Shown here: one piece after another, positions 34,733 through 44,041 of the stretch
How positions within the stretch are numbered: the stretch's first letter is position 1
Layout of the letters: each line of letters begins with the position of its first letter
Assembly (NCBI GenBank): GCA_003151275.1
Contig: PLXC01000188.1
Coordinates: 16,743-80,742, forward strand
Direction of reading: 5' to 3'
Origin: Candidatus Melainabacteria bacterium
GTDB taxonomy: Bacteria > Cyanobacteriota > Vampirovibrionia > Obscuribacterales > Obscuribacteraceae
Length of the DNA: 64,000 bases
Notes under the pieces: model-generated
What the model was told of the DNA's origin: nothing
Seen by the model: only the letters and a program-made list of their open reading frames with translations
Database searches by the model: none
Program-made: the position numbers and the translations under genes

Positions 34733-36316
34733 CTACGCCGCCGCCCGCACGAGCAGGTTGCGAATCGCAGTCTTGGTGTCGCCCGAGCTGAGCTCGGTCA
34801 ACGCCCATGCCAGTTCCGTCACGAACCCCGCCTTGCCCGCCATCACCACGAACCGGTCGTCTCTGCAGACTTCACCGATTTTGCGCAGGATGTGAGCGAG
34901 AACGTGATGGTCACGGTCCTGCGAACGAGTCCAGGCGAGCACTTCCTGGTAGACGCCATCGAGCTTGGTCAGCTCGCTGTCGTTTTGCTGGAAGTGGTTA
35001 CCCAGTTCGTCCGTGCAGCCGAGGTTGAGCAGCCAGCACGCGAAGACGAAGGTCGGCGCCTTGAGCACCTGCTCGCCATCGGTGATGACCAGTGCACGTT
35101 CCACAGCGTAAGCAATGCGCTCGGACGCCTTGCTCGTACCCCGGGCACCGACACGAAGGATCGTGTCCATGGGGGCGCTGTCCTTGAAGCGGCGCTGGAT
35201 CTTCGGTCCATACACCGCCATCAGGTCGTCACCGAGGATTACACCCAGTTCCGTGTGGAACAGCGCGAGCAGCGCCCCGACTTCGGGAATCAGCACTGCT
35301 TCGTGGATGAGGGTCGCACCAAGCCGGGGGCCAACCATGGCCGGCACTTGATGTCCCGCGTTCAGACCAAGGAACTTCAGCTCCCAGTAGGAACCGATGT
35401 CTGCCACAGTCTCAACGCCAACCGAATCCCAAGCCGGAACCTGGAAACGGCCCTGCTCAACCACGAGCTGGCGGAACTTCTCCGTGCCGACCATGACGCC
35501 GCCATCGAAGCCGAGGAATTCCGCCGTGTCCTTGCGGAACGCGTTGGTCACCTCGGGGGTAATGCGGTCAACGAGCGTGGTCAGGAAGTCCACGTTGTCG
35601 TTGATCCACTGGACCATAGCCGCACTGTGTTCCGTCGACGCCTCGACGTACTGCAGGAACGCAGTCTTGAGCGACTTGCTGTTCTGGGGAACGTTGTCCA
35701 GAGACAGCACGGTCAGCGGGCGGGGTGTGCCGCTCGCCAGGGCTTCCGCCATCCGCTTCTCGATACCCGCCATGAGGTACCAGTAGATGGTCTTGGGCGC
35801 GTCGGCATCGACACGAGTCTCGAGGGTGAAGTCGAGGTCGTGCACGATGTCGTGGTGTGACGCGTCCAGGGTTCCGTGAGCGTCGCTCACGTAGTAGCCC
35901 TTGTTGGTGATCGTCATGGAGACGATCTTGATGTTGCCATCAGCGATGACGTTGACCAACGCGGCCGGGTTCTCCGGAGCGAAGATCGTGTCAACGACAG
36001 GAGTGAGAACGCTTGCGAGGCGCTCGGTTTCCTCACGCTCGACCAGAACAATGCGGTTGCCCGCCTGGCGAAGCGAGTTGATGGTGCCGGGGCTACGCAG
36101 CGAAGCGACGACGAAACCCCAGTTGAGGTCGCCGGTCTTCGCCATGTAGTCGTGAACATAGGCGGCGAAGTGCGCCGACCAGAAGCCTCCGGGTCCAACG
36201 TGGACGATGCCACGGTTGACCTTTGCACTGTCATAGCCAGCGGGCTTGATGTGCTTCGGGAGGTTGTCGAAACCGAACACTGGGGTGGTTCCGACGGGGG
36301 CTTGAGTTGCTGTCAT
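34733..36316 (-). CDS. Divergent mannitol dehydrogenase-family oxidoreductase
   Basis: A 527-residue protein. The family fold is visible in GIVHVGPGGFWSAH near residue 35, LVDRITPEVT in the middle and LKFLGLNAGHQ, which keeps the catalytic Lys, Asn and His. The N-terminal motif has PGGFWSAHF where the host-like paralogue has VGGFHRSHQ, so the cofactor site or specificity differs. The substrate is unknown. AAAGGGA precedes the ATG. Codon usage is that of GC-rich block C, and very long antisense ORFs result from it. A terminator follows the gene. Confidence 0.78.
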   Translation of the reverse strand: MTATQAPVGTTPVFGFDNLPKHIKPAGYDSAKVNRGIVHVGPGGFWSAHFAAYVHDYMAKTGDLNWGFVVASLRSPGTINSLRQAGNRIVLVEREETERLASVLTPVVDTIFAPENPAALVNVIADGNIKIVSMTITNKGYYVSDAHGTLDASHHDIVHDLDFTLETRVDADAPKTIYWYLMAGIEKRMAEALASGTPRPLTVLSLDNVPQNSKSLKTAFLQYVEASTEHSAAMVQWINDNVDFLTTLVDRITPEVTNAFRKDTAEFLGFDGGVMVGTEKFRQLVVEQGRFQVPAWDSVGVETVADIGSYWELKFLGLNAGHQVPAMVGPRLGATLIHEAVLIPEVGALLALFHTELGVILGDDLMAVYGPKIQRRFKDSAPMDTILRVGARGTSKASERIAYAVERALVITDGEQVLKAPTFVFACWLLNLGCTDELGNHFQQNDSELTKLDGVYQEVLAWTRSQDRDHHVLAHILRKIGEVCRDDRFVVMAGKAGFVTELAWALTELSSGDTKTAIRNLLVRAAA

Positions 36317-36352
36317 AGATTAGGTCCCTTTCTTTTGTGGCCGAAGCCGATG

Positions 36353-36382
36353 AGTAAAAAAAACGGGGACCTGAATTGGTCC
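36353..36382 (-). terminator. Rho-independent terminator of the 127-residue gene
   Basis: GGACC/GGTCC hairpin with a six-base loop, then CCCG and eight T on the minus strand. It separates the 127-residue gene from the dehydrogenase. Confidence 0.7.
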
Positions 36383-36480
36383 GCCGCGCGCAGTCGAAAC
36401 CAGCCTCAATTGCCGTGCACGGCGCTTGAAGCTGGGGTGGTGGCACTCAACTTGAGAGCCGACCGGGTTGTGGTGAATGA

Positions 36481-36864
36481 CTAGTTGCCGCCGATCCGTT
36501 GTTGGAACGAGTGCAGCTTGGTCGCCTCACCGAGGTTGAAGAGATTGAGCCAGACGCTACGTTCGGGGCTGTCAGCCGCGTTCGATTTGCACCAGCTCGT
36601 AAGAGCACCATCACCGAAGGCGAAGACGACGCCGCCGGCTTTCACCACTTGCGCGGCGAGAGGGATGTTGCTTGAGGAATCACCGGCGAAGCCGACGATT
36701 TCGTTGCCTTCGTTGACCGCGGTGCGAATGGAGTCGTCCGAGGTAAAGCGAGAGGCGGGGATGGGAACGATGCGGGAGTCTCTCAAGGTCTGAAAGAACT
36801 TGTCCGCGCCGGGAAGGAGTGTGGGGTCCGAACCAAAGTCAATCACCAACAGCTTTCTGCTCAT
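36481..36864 (-). CDS. Short HAD-like protein
   Basis: A 127-residue protein. It starts with a hydrophobic strand KLLVIDFG and contains GFAGDSSSNIPLAAQVVKAGG, which resembles HAD motif IV plus the following helix, but a clear DxD motif I is missing, so it may be non-catalytic or another Rossmann-like domain. The start at 36862-36864 has AGGAG seven bases upstream; an in-frame ATG two codons earlier is too close. First gene of the leftward run in block C. Confidence 0.5.
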   Translation of the reverse strand: MSRKLLVIDFGSDPTLLPGADKFFQTLRDSRIVPIPASRFTSDDSIRTAVNEGNEIVGFAGDSSSNIPLAAQVVKAGGVVFAFGDGALTSWCKSNAADSPERSVWLNLFNLGEATKLHSFQQRIGGN

Positions 36865-36879
36865 TTGCATGCTCCTGTG

Positions 36880-38124
36880 TAATTCACAAATTCCGAACGA
36901 TTGAGTTGAAGTGAGTTCTTTCAAATCCAAACAGTCCAAAGTCGCCATGCACGTCAAAATCCACCAGGTAAAACCACAACTTCCCGCGCGAGCGGAGGAG
37001 TTTTTGTTTGTGGTTAGTCACTGGCAGAGATGTCTGGGTGCGGGGTTGTTGCTCTGGGTTATTTGGAAGTAAAAGATACTTTTGAACCTACTGGTCAGCT
37101 TCTTACTAAAGCAAGAACATATATTCATGTGGCGACGCTTGTGCAAGAGGCGTTTCGGACCATTTTTAGCAGGAGGCGATTAAGTTATATTGCCCCACCG
37201 TGCCGATCTCGGTTCGATTTGTCTCGCACCTAGCACAACGCGCAAAGGTTCCCGTTCTACCAATCAGGACCCTTCTTGACATCTAGCACGGTTGTGAGAG
37301 GTCGTTAATCTTTGCTTTAGATTTGCTTTATAACATATAGTGGAACATTCCAAGGACAAAATTTCAGAAAAAGCGCATGGGCACTATATTTCAGCGGGAA
37401 AAATATGAAATTGTCGGTCGATAGTAGTTGATGCTCGCTTTTTTCAATTCTGGCTATCTGAATTTTGGAATTTTGCGGCAACGCAGATCGAACAGATAAC
37501 TTGTTACTAATTACTAAAAGCCTGAATCAATCACCATAGGCTTATGCATAACAAAGTGCGGCAGTCTTAAGCAAATTTCGCTTGCGGTCTCTTGGAAAAC
37601 ATGCAGATTGAAGATTGGACGAGGAAATTGTTGCGCTTGGCAATCTTAAATTGCTCTTCAGCAAAATACTCAAAAGTGCCTGTAGCTGGGAAAAAAGCCA
37701 CTTTGTTACAATTGAGCGAGGCTGCACGAGCGTCTTACATTAGAGACTGTTAGAGTCACGCTAATTGTCAAGAGATACAGCTTTGTTTGCTGCACGTTTT
37801 TCAGCAGATCAAATCTAGGCTGGTTATACGTCTTCTTTCATAGACTTCTTGTCCCTGATCTAGCTGAAGATCAATTCGCTAGAAGTAATTATTTATGGCT
37901 TGAGTTAAGAACACCATTACCAGTACGGTGTTCTTACATTCCCTTCTCTTTTTGATTTCTTCAGGCAAAAACCTCCCAACACTTTCTGCCCCCTAGCCTT
38001 TAAGCCCCTTCCCCAACTTCATCGTTGTAAGGAGTGTCTTAACGTCAAGTCAAAGCAGATCACAACGGAGAGAAAAGCCGGAGTAATTGAAGCGAGCAAA
38101 TCTATGACAGAAAGGAGAACGAGC
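36880..38124. other. 1.2-kb AT-rich gap
   Basis: This stretch is between the leftward and rightward gene runs of block C. Its composition is AT-rich, unlike the genes on either side. The only clear structure is a perfect 10-bp hairpin at 37906-37936 (TAAGAACACC/GGTGTTCTTA), followed by CTTCTCTTTTT, a possible terminator. Small ORFs here lack ribosome sites. It may hold divergent promoters, but none could be fixed. Confidence 0.5.
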
Positions 38125-38646
38125 ATGATTTTGCACCCGCTAAACTGCTCGGGCTCTTCTCTCGAAGAGATCGGCAGGGATATGTCAAATTTGGCGCACA
38201 CACCATTCATCCTGGATAGCGTCAAATTTGCGTCAGTCGAGGCCTTTTACATCTGCTTGCGCACTCCCAACCAGGAACAGCGATTGCAGGTGGCTCAACT
38301 TCACGGCGTGAAAGCGAAACACATGGGCGCCAAGCTCAAGAAAAAGTTTCGTCTGACGCACACAACCTGGTTGGGTGTCACATTTGAACTCGGTTCTGAA
38401 CCGCATCACCAACTGGTGAAACGCGCCATCAGAGCCAAGCTCGAACAAAACAAGAAAATCCGCAAGGAATTCTTGAAGACATCTCCCCGCCCCATCACCC
38501 ACGACACTGGTTGGCCCCAAAGCCGGTTCACCCAGTTGCCCGGAGAAAAATTCAGTCTGTTGCTCAGCGAGCTGCGCGCTGAACTTTCCTGGCAAGGTCG
38601 TTTGAGAGAGTCGCTTCGGCGGCTTGTTGGTTTGCTCGCGGCATGA
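38125..38646 (+). CDS. NADAR-family protein (YbiA-like)
   Basis: A 173-residue protein. The NADAR fold is visible along its length: DMSNL in place of the DFSNF of E. coli YbiA, FASVEAFY matching the conserved TSEHYF segment with its Glu, a helix ending KRAIRAKLEQN matching RRALRAKFEQ, and a C-terminal LLLSELRAEL matching LLMELREQL. NADAR proteins hydrolyse N-glycosidic bonds of ADP-ribose-type or riboflavin intermediates; some remove ADP-ribose from DNA. The usual D-x-WG segment reads DTGWPQ, so the active site is divergent. The start at ATG 38125 has AAAGGAG seven bases upstream. It may link to the NAD cluster 7 kb away. Confidence 0.7.
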   Translation: MILHPLNCSGSSLEEIGRDMSNLAHTPFILDSVKFASVEAFYICLRTPNQEQRLQVAQLHGVKAKHMGAKLKKKFRLTHTTWLGVTFELGSEPHHQLVKRAIRAKLEQNKKIRKEFLKTSPRPITHDTGWPQSRFTQLPGEKFSLLLSELRAELSWQGRLRESLRRLVGLLAA

Positions 38647-38660
38647 CACCACTCGTGGTG
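38647..38660 (+). terminator. CACC-N6-GGTG hairpin after the NADAR gene
   Basis: CACC-ACTCGT-GGTG (CACCAC with GTGGTG) begins at the base after the TGA stop. No T tract. Confidence 0.5.
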
Positions 38661-38858
38661 GCGTGTTGACGATTTGAATGAGTAACGCTGCAAAGCCTTT
38701 CAGGTGATGCGGCGCATTCGTTCAGCTACTTAGCACGCGTTTCTAGGTCGTTCATCACAGTCGTGGTGCGCGGCTTCATTTACCAACTGTTCATCGCTCG
38801 GGCTTAGGCAGGGCGGCGAACGCTACCGGTCCTAACGGACCAAGAAGGAGTCTCTGAT

Positions 38859-40037
38859 ATGAAGAAGAACACCAAAACCAGCAACATGGACCTCCCCAAG
38901 TGGACAGTTCTCACCCCCAAGCAGGTGGCCAAGCTGAACGCCGTCGGCGAAGCTCACCACCGCGACAACCCGCAGCCGGTCTACCCGGAGCCGGGCGAAG
39001 CGACTCTCGCTGACATCCTTCTCGGCAACACCAACGGTCTCGCGGCTGTCGGCGGTGTCGAAGGGCTGAAGGCGCTCGGCTGGGACAACCACCAGCTCGA
39101 CATCACCGTCGACGACATCGAGGACTACCGTGGTGGTCGTCGGCGCCAGCGCGGCAACCGCGGCGGCAATCAGCAGCGCAGCGGTGGCGGCAACAAGGGC
39201 GGCAGCAAAGGCGGCAGCGGCGGCGGTCGGGGCAAGACGGGCGGCAACGTCCTGTTGAACCCCCAGATCGTCCTCGCGGCCGTTCAGAAGAAGATCGCGG
39301 CGACGGGCGCCAAGCCGGTCGACATGTCCGGCAAGATCGTCTTCGGCTGCCAGAACTTCGAGATGCTGACCAAGGCGAAGGCTGCCTGGTTCGCGGACTC
39401 CTACAAGGAGTTCATCCCGCTCGCCCACGTCTGGATGTGCGTCGAGATCGGCAAGGAGGGCATCGAAGAGATCGCTCGCCTGACCGGCTACACGGCGTAC
39501 TGCTCGACCGACAACTCCCGCGGTAACCAGGCGGTCGCCATCCTCATCCACCCTCGGGTGAAGTTCATCGCCAAGAGCTCGATCGACGAGGTGGCGAATG
39601 TGCAGGGCGTCAACGACCTGCGTCCGCTCCTCAAGCTCGACCTCGAGGACACGGCGCCGCAGACCCCCGATGCCGAGAAGAAGTTCTTCGCCGGCGTCGT
39701 CCACCTCAAGTCCATGCGTGGCGGCGAGGTCACCAGCGGAGCGGTTCGGTACCAGCAGTGCCAGATCATCGCCAACAAGCTCTCGGGCAATGGCGTGGTC
39801 GGCGGCGACTGGAACATGAAGCTCCCGGGCGTCAAGGACTACTCCCCGCTCACGGCGGCCAACTTCACGTTGGTCGACCCGGGCGACAGCCGCAACACCC
39901 ACATCATGGGCTCGCGTCTGGACGGGTTCTTCACGCTGAACTTCTCGCGCAAGCTGTCGGGCATCACCCTGCTCGACTGGTTCACCGACCCGACCATCGG
40001 TCGCGGTCTGACCGACCACGCGGGGCTCAACGTCTAA
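38859..40037 (+). CDS. Endonuclease/exonuclease/phosphatase-fold protein with RGG-like linker
   Basis: A 392-residue protein. The N-terminal ~85 residues are unknown. Residues 90-130 are a Gly/Arg/Asn/Ser-rich stretch (GGRRRQRGNRGG and repeats), like RNA-binding RGG boxes. From about 155 an EEP-type domain follows: GCQNFEM, the mid-strand AVAILIHPR, VVHLKSMRGG, GGDWNM with the catalytic Asp and Asn, GSRLDGFF, and a final DHAGLNV corresponding to the catalytic D-H. Such proteins cleave phosphodiester bonds in DNA, RNA or lipids. AAGGAG precedes the ATG. It is one of the most GC-rich genes in the window. Confidence 0.7.
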   Translation: MKKNTKTSNMDLPKWTVLTPKQVAKLNAVGEAHHRDNPQPVYPEPGEATLADILLGNTNGLAAVGGVEGLKALGWDNHQLDITVDDIEDYRGGRRRQRGNRGGNQQRSGGGNKGGSKGGSGGGRGKTGGNVLLNPQIVLAAVQKKIAATGAKPVDMSGKIVFGCQNFEMLTKAKAAWFADSYKEFIPLAHVWMCVEIGKEGIEEIARLTGYTAYCSTDNSRGNQAVAILIHPRVKFIAKSSIDEVANVQGVNDLRPLLKLDLEDTAPQTPDAEKKFFAGVVHLKSMRGGEVTSGAVRYQQCQIIANKLSGNGVVGGDWNMKLPGVKDYSPLTAANFTLVDPGDSRNTHIMGSRLDGFFTLNFSRKLSGITLLDWFTDPTIGRGLTDHAGLNV

Positions 40038-40083
40038 CGGCTTTGGCGGCGCAGCTTCGGCTGTTCGCCAAGGTCGGAGGAAA

Positions 40084-40117
40084 CTAACGAAAGGCTGAGA
40101 TCCAGCCGGAGCGTTAG
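40084..40117 (+). terminator. Two-tier hairpin after the EEP gene
   Basis: CTAACG/CGTTAG outer and GGCTG/CAGCC inner stems. It is followed 25 bases later by a CACC-N6-GGTG hairpin at 40142-40155. Confidence 0.5.
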
Positions 40118-40141
40118 CTCTACTGCTTGGAGCTCTGGTGC

Positions 40142-40155
40142 CACCACAAGTGGTG
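40142..40155 (+). terminator. CACC-N6-GGTG hairpin
   Basis: CACC-ACAAGT-GGTG, a 6-bp stem with a two-base loop, in the gap before the next gene. Confidence 0.5.
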
Positions 40156-40272
40156 CCAGAGTTTCCAATCAGCATGTTTGTCAAAAAACCGAAAGTGCCA
40201 TCACTTCCATTTTGTAACCCAATCAAAAACAAGAGTCTGGTCACAAGCCAGGCCAAACAAGGAGCAAACATT

Positions 40273-40776
40273 ATGTCCGCAGATCGCAATTTCTATGACA
40301 GCAAGCGTCGTCTCTTCGGATTCGACGGGCAGACCGGCTTCAACGGCTCGATCGTCGTCCACGAAGGTGTGGCCTACGTGCAGGAGCCGGTGAAGTCCGA
40401 CGCCAAGTACTACAAGCTCACCCCCAAGGTGGTAGGCAAGATCATCGCCACCGCTCTCATCGACGGCGCCACGAAGGTCCACTTCGACAGCGTCACGGTG
40501 AGCGTCAACTACCTGGTCCAGATGCTGGGCTTTGTCGGCAAGAACGGCTGGTTCTCCGACGTCCTCTCGTCAACCGAAGACCACGCGTTCGACCCGAACC
40601 ACCCGACCCCGGGGTATTTCGTCGGCGAGGCGCGCAAGCTTCAGGAGGAGGCGGCGGAGCTGGAGAAGTACGCAAGGGGGGCGCGTGGCGCTTACCTTAC
40701 CGACGAGGCGGCCGACGCCGACTCACGTGCCACCCAGCTCAGGGCAACCGCTCGGCGGATGCTCACCCAGCAGTAG
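40273..40776 (+). CDS. Unknown 167-residue protein
   Basis: A soluble protein with a beta-rich first half (GSIVVHEGVAYVQEP) and a helical, Ala/Glu-rich second half that may form a coiled coil (about 120-165). AAGGAG lies nine bases before the ATG. No family is recognised. It lies between the EEP protein and a TPR protein in GC-rich block C. Confidence 0.6.
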   Translation: MSADRNFYDSKRRLFGFDGQTGFNGSIVVHEGVAYVQEPVKSDAKYYKLTPKVVGKIIATALIDGATKVHFDSVTVSVNYLVQMLGFVGKNGWFSDVLSSTEDHAFDPNHPTPGYFVGEARKLQEEAAELEKYARGARGAYLTDEAADADSRATQLRATARRMLTQQ

Positions 40777-40952
40777 TCACTCGTGGGGACGGAGAGTCCG
40801 GCTTGCTTAGCAAACAAGTCGGACTGTCCAGTCCTTTCGTTTCGTTTTTCCGGAGCGGCGATGTTCGTCGTTCGAATCAAGAGGCGTACGGTTGGCAAAT
40901 CACTCTGCCAGCCCGACTTCCGCGGCAAAGAAGCCGTTACCACAAGGAACTT

Positions 40953-41636
40953 ATGACCAATGAAAAACGTTCGGCACTTGTAACTGACCTACTCAACCTT
41001 CGCGCCATCGTCGAGCAACACGCCGGTGCGGACAACATCATCTGCATCTACGCACTACGCCCGCTCGCCGACTTGTATGTTTCCTGTGCTCAATACAAAG
41101 CAGCAGAGCCTGTTCAGCGAGAAATTCTTCGCCTGTCCAGTCTGCGCCCCGGCAACCCGATTCTGCCCACCGTGGACGAAGCTCGCCAGAACCTGGCCTT
41201 CACTCTCACGCAAGTGGGCAAGCACGACGAGGCGATTGAGCTGTACGAAGTCTCGTTGGCTCTAAGCATCGAAGCGCCGCTCAACGCTGTGTCCCTCGAC
41301 ACCGCTGCCGCGCTTGTGCAGTGCCTCCAGGCAAGCGGCCGATTCGCGGAAGCCTTGGGCATCACCCAAACCATCGTCGCCAGGGTTGAGGAGTTTCCCG
41401 CTGGGCAATTGACCTGGTTAATGCGGCTCAGCAGCTGCTACTCCAAGCAGGGTGATTACGCCAAAGCGGCCGCCGTCACCGAGCTCACCATTCCGCTTCT
41501 CGAAGCCACAGGCGAGGTTTGCTGCATCCCTCAGCTGGACGTTCTGGCCGAGCTCTACCGGAAAGCTGGTGACAGCGAAGCCTACGACCGCGTCCGCACT
41601 TGTCGCCGGTTCCTCGCCGACAAGCACGACTTCTAA
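40953..41636 (+). CDS. TPR protein of GC-rich block C
   Basis: A 227-residue helical protein with about four TPRs, including a canonical unit ARQNLAFTLTQVGKHDEAIELYEVSL and a later SSCYSKQGDYAKAAAVTELTI. The start is ATG 40953 with AAGGA upstream. TPR proteins are scaffolds for protein contacts. A host-like TPR protein begins 240 bases downstream beyond a strong terminator, so the two may be distant paralogues on either side of the junction. Confidence 0.7.
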   Translation: MTNEKRSALVTDLLNLRAIVEQHAGADNIICIYALRPLADLYVSCAQYKAAEPVQREILRLSSLRPGNPILPTVDEARQNLAFTLTQVGKHDEAIELYEVSLALSIEAPLNAVSLDTAAALVQCLQASGRFAEALGITQTIVARVEEFPAGQLTWLMRLSSCYSKQGDYAKAAAVTELTIPLLEATGEVCCIPQLDVLAELYRKAGDSEAYDRVRTCRRFLADKHDF

Positions 41637-41667
41637 TCCACCATTCACAAGGCATCACTTTTGGTGC

Positions 41668-41692
41668 AGCAGGGCTAGCGCCCTGCTTTTTT
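41668..41692 (+). terminator. Rho-independent terminator
   Basis: AGCAGGGC pairs with GCCCTGCT around TAGC, followed directly by TTTTTT. The strongest terminator in the window; it closes GC-rich block C. Confidence 0.85.
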
Positions 41693-41878
41693 AAATTTTC
41701 CAACTATAGCTTATAAAAGAACTTTTTTAATTTCCGACACATAGCCGCCATCGAGTAGACCCGACGAATGTTTTTCATGTTGCAGACGTTATTGCTACAA
41801 CCGTAAATTGAGATCAAAGGCTATGATCATATTGGTGACCAATTTTAAGCTTTCGCAAGAAAGCGTTGGCAGGTAAGT

Positions 41879-42550
41879 ATGAGTCTGAACAAACAAGATT
41901 GCGAGTCCACGGGCGCAGGGTTCATGGCCTCACATGCCAACCAGTTCGACAATCTTCGCAATGTCATCAAGCAGCATTTTGAACGCTACTCAAATGAGGG
42001 AAAGCTCTGCGATGAAGAGCTTTTGTCGGTTCTCAACGGTAAGGCTGGGGCACTAATTGTTAGCCGCGAAGTAGTTTCAACTCAGCAATACGCAGACATG
42101 CTCTACAGTTTGGCTCTGCTCAATTATGAGGCCGCTAGTTACGACCAGTCGGCTCGCCTCGTCGATGGCGCTCTGAAAATACGAGAGGAAGCAGGCGGCC
42201 CTCGTGCGGATCTGCTTTTGGATTTCGAATTGCTCGTTCTTTCCTACAATAATCGTGGCCGCTTTGGAGAGGCTGAAAGTGCGGCGCACAGTTGGTTGCG
42301 TATGGCCGAAGATGAATTCGGAGTCGATCACCCGTACATCGGTAAAGTGACATTCTGCCTGGCGCAAATTTATCGCAAACAAGGACGAAAAGTCGAAGCT
42401 GAGCAGATGTTCTTGCGCTCCCTTTCAACCTACGCCAAAACCAATACTCTCGATAGTGCCGATGCTTCGGTAACTCGCACTGCTTATGGCGATTTCTTGC
42501 GAGTCACAGGTCGCATCGAAGAAGCAAAGCAAATCGAATTGAACGATTAG
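41879..42550 (+). CDS. TPR protein, host-like
   Basis: A 223-residue protein with a series of TPR units in the middle and end (FELLVLSYNNRGRFGEAESAA and GKVTFCLAQIYRKQGRKVEAEQMF). Such kinesin-light-chain-like TPRs are common in the host block. The ATG at 41879 follows GGCAGGTAAGT, a weak ribosome site. No catalytic domain. Partner unknown. Confidence 0.7.
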   Translation: MSLNKQDCESTGAGFMASHANQFDNLRNVIKQHFERYSNEGKLCDEELLSVLNGKAGALIVSREVVSTQQYADMLYSLALLNYEAASYDQSARLVDGALKIREEAGGPRADLLLDFELLVLSYNNRGRFGEAESAAHSWLRMAEDEFGVDHPYIGKVTFCLAQIYRKQGRKVEAEQMFLRSLSTYAKTNTLDSADASVTRTAYGDFLRVTGRIEEAKQIELND

Positions 42551-42665
42551 AATCTAACTTGCCGATTAGCAATTATTTTCGAAGTTTGATTGAGCAAAGC
42601 GGACGCCAATCCAGCTGCCTCAATGCGCTAATATATGCCGTGCCCCGCTAAATGGATGTTACAAA

Positions 42666-43841
42666 ATGCGCACGACAAAGGTGCTGATTAGCACCCTCTC
42701 GACAATCTTACTATCTGGATCATTTGCCGCAATCGCTAAAGTTGCGCTGCCCCCGATCACTCCAGTGCAACTGTTTACCAATCTCTGGCAAACTGATTTC
42801 GGAAAGGACATGCATGGGGAAAAGGTCGACCTTTACACACTGCAAAATGCAAACGGGATGATCGCTAAGGTAATGACCTACGGTGCCACTTTGACCGAGT
42901 TGCGCGTGCCTGATAAACGACGCAAATCTGTCGATATCGTTTTGGGTTTTGACACTCTCAAGCCTTACGAAGAGCAATCACCATACTTCGGCGCTACAGT
43001 TGGACGTTTCGCCAACCGCATAGGCGATGCCAAATTTGTCCTCGATGGAAAAGAATACTTTCTAGCACCAAACAATACACACAACACCTTGCATGGCGGT
43101 ATCCGCGGCTTTGATAAGCGTCTTTGGCAAGCTGAACCAAGCAATGAGGGTGGGGTGCCTTCGGTGAAATTTACCTACCTGAGCAAAGACATGGAAGAGG
43201 GTTTTCCGGGAAACCTGACAACCAGCGTCACTTATACTTTGACGAACGACGATGAACTGAAGATTGATTATGTGGCGACAACCGATAAGCCCACGCCGAT
43301 CAACTTGACTAATCATGCTTATTTCGACCTCGCTGGAGCTGGGGATGAGTCTGTGTTACATCATCTGGTCAGAATCAATGCTGATTCGTATACTCCTGTC
43401 GACAAAGAGCTAATTCCCACCGGGGTGATCGAACCGGTCAAGGACACGCCGTTTGATTTTACGGAACCAAAAGAAATTGGTCGTGATCTCGAAAAAGTCA
43501 AAGGTGGTTACGATCACAATTTTGTTCTTCGACCGAGCAAGGGCGAGTTGAAGGAAGCGGCGGTCGTAGTTGAACCCATCTCTGGTCGCACTTTGACGAT
43601 GTTGACGACAGAACCAGGCGTGCAATTTTATACTGCAAATTTTTTAGATGGCACTATACACGGTATCGGTGGATTTTATCCGAAACACTTTGCGTTCACC
43701 CTAGAAGCGCAACACTTCCCTGATTCAGTGCATCGTGATAGCTGGCCGACGACGATTTTGCGCCCCGGTCAGACTTACAAACAAACGACGGTTTACAAAT
43801 TTTCGCAAGGTGCGAGCCATGCAAACTGGCTTCACAAGTGA
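42666..43841 (+). CDS. galM: Secreted aldose 1-epimerase (mutarotase)
   Basis: A 391-residue enzyme with a signal peptide (about 1-24) and a GalM fold. Visible are GATVGRFANRIGDAKF, the NTHNTLHGG segment with the catalytic His pair region, NLTNHAYFDLAG with the second His, and QHFPDSVH with E-Q near the end. It interconverts alpha and beta anomers of hexoses. The signal peptide places it in the periplasm. A secreted glycosidase follows 160 bases downstream, so the two may process extracellular polysaccharide. Confidence 0.85.
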   Translation: MRTTKVLISTLSTILLSGSFAAIAKVALPPITPVQLFTNLWQTDFGKDMHGEKVDLYTLQNANGMIAKVMTYGATLTELRVPDKRRKSVDIVLGFDTLKPYEEQSPYFGATVGRFANRIGDAKFVLDGKEYFLAPNNTHNTLHGGIRGFDKRLWQAEPSNEGGVPSVKFTYLSKDMEEGFPGNLTTSVTYTLTNDDELKIDYVATTDKPTPINLTNHAYFDLAGAGDESVLHHLVRINADSYTPVDKELIPTGVIEPVKDTPFDFTEPKEIGRDLEKVKGGYDHNFVLRPSKGELKEAAVVVEPISGRTLTMLTTEPGVQFYTANFLDGTIHGIGGFYPKHFAFTLEAQHFPDSVHRDSWPTTILRPGQTYKQTTVYKFSQGASHANWLHK

Positions 43842-44041
43842 CTTCTATCTGTAGATGAAAACCTCTGGGTGGACGATACCCCTTCCCATTTTTATTCCGC
43901 TTAATGTGTTAAGCAAAAAATGCAGATGCTTGATGTGCTCGAAACCCTTCATTATCAATGCTCGACAGCAATGGTGAAGTCTGGAAACCCTGATGTAATA
44001 TTGTGTTACTTAATATGGGATCAGTAAAAAGGGAAGGGCTA

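Noticed and set aside
34892..35860. Long forward ORF antisense to the block C dehydrogenase
   Set aside because: It mirrors the GC-biased coding strand; the opposite frame has clear family motifs. The same applies to long antisense ORFs at 13233-14165, 48860-50218 and 50267-51643.
37030..37727. Short ORFs in the AT-rich gap of block C
   Set aside because: No ribosome sites and no recognisable sequence; likely chance.
36880..38124. tRNA or small RNA gene in the gap
   Set aside because: No cloverleaf or TTCGA-type T-loop context could be found by eye; only one hairpin.
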